Positions 62,029 to 64,000 of a DNA stretch of 64,000 bases are shown piece by piece. Below the pieces are notes generated by a model, which had not been told where the DNA came from, searched no databases, and saw nothing but the letters and a program-made list of their open reading frames with translations. Source of the stretch: Phaseolus vulgaris (Eukaryota > Streptophyta > Magnoliopsida > Fabales > Fabaceae); the NCBI RefSeq assembly GCF_000499845.2, contig NC_023758.2, forward strand, positions 25,083,520 through 25,147,519. The letters are read 5' to 3'. The translations under genes and the position numbers were made by a program. Within the stretch, counting starts at the first letter, position 1; every line of letters begins with the position of its first letter.

Positions 62029-62623
62029 ATGGATTCCACTCCTCCATCAGAAAAAAGGATTAAAACCAGAGTTGTAAGATCAGGAGGACGTCTTGAAGGC
62101 TGGTTTTCAGGAGACAATGAATTGATTGAGAAATATCGCTTTGAAACAAGTAGAAAAGTGATAAACAATCCAAAAGTTGTCTTTTTTAGCTGGTTGAAGA
62201 GTCAAAAGCTGGATGATGTGAGAAGACTACTCAAAGAACAACTGCTAAAGAGGTTCTTAGAGATGAAATGGAACATCTATTCGGATCTTATTCGGGTTTT
62301 CTACACCAATTTAAAGTTTGAAGGTAACAATCTTGTCTCTCATGTCAAGGGTGTGGATATGGAGATCACTCATGAGGTGTGGGTTGCTGTGACTGGCCTA
62401 AGGTATGCTGGTTTGAGAATCAACAAAGGGAACATTGGTGTGGTGGAAGATTTCAACAAAATTCAATATTACAAAAGCTGTTTCAAGAATCCTCATGCAC
62501 AAGTAAGAACTTGTTCTGTTGGAGGGTTGAAATTGAATGAAAGATTGTTAGCTCTCGTTGTCACTTGGATTCTAACACCAAGAGGGAGCAACCATTTTGT
62601 TCTCACTAAGGAAGATTTTGTCT
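62029..62623 (+). pseudogene. Plant transposon-domain ORF (PF20167-like) carried by the copia relic, truncated
   Basis: The frame is open from 61912, and the likely start is MDSTPPSEKRIKTRVV at 62029. FYTNLKFEGNNLVSHVKGVD and LNERLLALVVTWILTPRGSN match the 'putative plant transposon protein' family as I recall it. After FVLTKED (62620) the reading enters a CACTA-like insertion and stops at 62739, so the C-terminal part is lost. It sits in the position where pol would be in a copia element. The function of this family is unknown. The part kept is free of stops for about 200 codons. Confidence 0.6.
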
Positions 62624-63175
62624 CATTACAAGGAAATAACAATTTAGTCACCGAATTTAGCGACCGAAAATTAGTGGTCGCAATTTGCAACCGAAATAGC
62701 CACCAAATACCCGTAGTGTCAAATCTGCGACCGAAATAGCGACCGAATGAATTATTAATCATGTTAGTTAGTTTTGCGACCGAACATGAGAGTGAAAAAA
62801 CCATTGGTCACTAAAGTGGTGGGTGTTTCGAATAAATTGGGAAAAATATATCTGCGACCGAATTAGTGACCAAATATGTTTATTTTTTAGCCACATATTT
62901 CATTTCGGTCGCTAAATTTTATTGATTTTTTCTGCCACTGAATTAGCCACCGAATATCTTTACTTTTTAGCCACCGATTTTCTTTTTGTTGCTAAATATA
63001 AATGTTTATTTTTGCCACCGAATCAGCTACCAAATTTATTTATGTTTTAGCCACCGATTTTGTTTCGGTCACTAGATATAATTGTTTATTTTTACCACTG
63101 AATCAGCCACCAAATACGTTTATTTTTTAGCCACCGAATTTCTTTTGGTCGCTAAATATAATTGTTTATTTTACT
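62624..63175. mobile_element. CACTA-like terminus and subterminal repeat zone
   Basis: It begins CATTACAAGGAAATAAC, one substitution from the CACTACAAG terminus at its core and another in the A-rich tail. It is followed by at least ten copies, in both orientations, of GCGACCGAAAT / AGCCACCGAAT motifs to about 63170. The other end is not in the window or is not recognised. Confidence 0.6.
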
Positions 63176-63900
63176 ACTACTATTAATAATAATAATAATA
63201 ATTCATTTTTATTTTAAAAAACTATACAAGGATCACACACTTTCAATACACTTTGAATATTAATGAGTACTCATTTGTTTAAAAAATAATTAGTTGTATT
63301 ACTGATTTCTTTTTCTATTTAAAAAATATGTGTCAAATATATTTGTAATTTCTTCAATTTAAATAAAATTTATTAAATATTGTTTTTTGAAATATCAACT
63401 CAAATAAAAATTCTAAATAAAATTACATAACAAAATATTATTATTAATAAAATTAATCTTTTAAAAAAAAGTAAATTACGCTACATAATTAAATTTAAAT
63501 AAAATGATCTCTTTAAAATAAATTTAATTTTATAAAAATAAATAAATTGTAAATAATTTTTTAATTATTAATTTTTTTTATTAATAACAGTTTTATCACT
63601 TGTTTCTAAGTTTTTTTTGTTTAATTAAAAATTATTAACAGAGGTAAGTATCTGTCAGTTAGAAATTATAAAATGTATTAGTATGAAAAATAATTATTTG
63701 GTTAAAATATCCACATTTACTATCATGGATATTTAAATACTTATTTAATATTTATTTTTTAATTTTACATAAATGCTACATTATTTTAATATTATTTATA
63801 AAGAGGTGACTTTAGTAAAAAAGAACGTGACAATTAGATAAAACTTGGGATTTGTTTTTTTTTAAGCTTTAGAGTTATTTGGAAGTTCCTAAATACCCAA
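63176..63900. other. AT-rich sequence
   Basis: No gene is seen. It may be the interior of the CACTA-like element that begins at 62624. Confidence 0.35.
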
Positions 63901-63904
63901 AATT

Positions 63905-64000
63905 GGTCGTGGTGTGAACAAAGGTGCGGAGGAAGCTGCAGACGGTGGTCGGAGGAGGAGGAAGTTGTGGGTGGTGGTCGTGGTGTGAACGGAGGTACGA
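63905..64000. repeat. Start of a GC-rich repeat cut by the window edge
   Basis: GGTCGTGGTGTGAAC occurs at 63905 and again at 63976, 71 bases apart, with GGAGGAGGAGG between. It may be part of a coding or minisatellite region that continues outside. Confidence 0.5.

Overview
The window looks like nuclear DNA of a flowering plant, very probably a legume. Unique genes have many GT-AG introns, intergenic DNA is very AT-rich with long (AT)n tracts, and several transposon classes are nested in one another. The legume assignment is an inference from retroelement flavour (a Ty1/copia relic full of CAACCGGTTG motifs, Athila-like and Tat-like Ty3 elements) and is not proven here.

Three host genes can be built exon by exon with consistent phase. 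(1) A PIN-LIKES (PILS) auxin carrier on the minus strand (2998-5977, 10 exons, 418 aa). (2) A small plastid-targeted membrane protein resembling Arabidopsis At1g42960 on the minus strand (14573-17899, 5 exons, 147 aa). (3) An intact MLO seven-transmembrane protein on the plus strand (47024-53649, 15 exons, 604 aa) with the C-terminal calmodulin-binding helix and DFSF motif of the group V (powdery-mildew susceptibility) clade. A two-exon small secreted peptide at 9260-10189 (minus) is a weaker candidate.

The centre is a three-level transposon nest. A minus-strand Tat-type Ty3/gypsy element (23512-41983) has decayed gag-pol, a 3' tandem-repeat region and an antisense ORF. A plus-strand Athila-like gag-protease-only element (24542-32544) sits inside it, in the leader of that antisense ORF. 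The 3' LTR of the inner element is split by an 893-bp solo LTR (31085-31977) with a perfect 5-bp target duplication.

Flanking regions hold two MULE-type MITEs with 9-bp target duplications (1731-2104, 18142-18653), a CACTA element with both ends and a 3-bp duplication (18715-20161), further CACTA ends (20724, 22379, 62624), hAT-like GC-rich elements (22343-22672, 55395-56348), tRNA-like modules next to AT minisatellites, and a 41-bp/123-bp higher-order palindromic array (11505-11778). The right end (58768-64000) is a Ty1/copia relic whose usual pol is absent; in its place is a plant-transposon-domain ORF that a CACTA-like element interrupts.

The rest is AT-rich intergenic DNA without recognisable genes. 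Exon joints were derived by hand from splice signals and family similarity remembered from training; no database search was possible.
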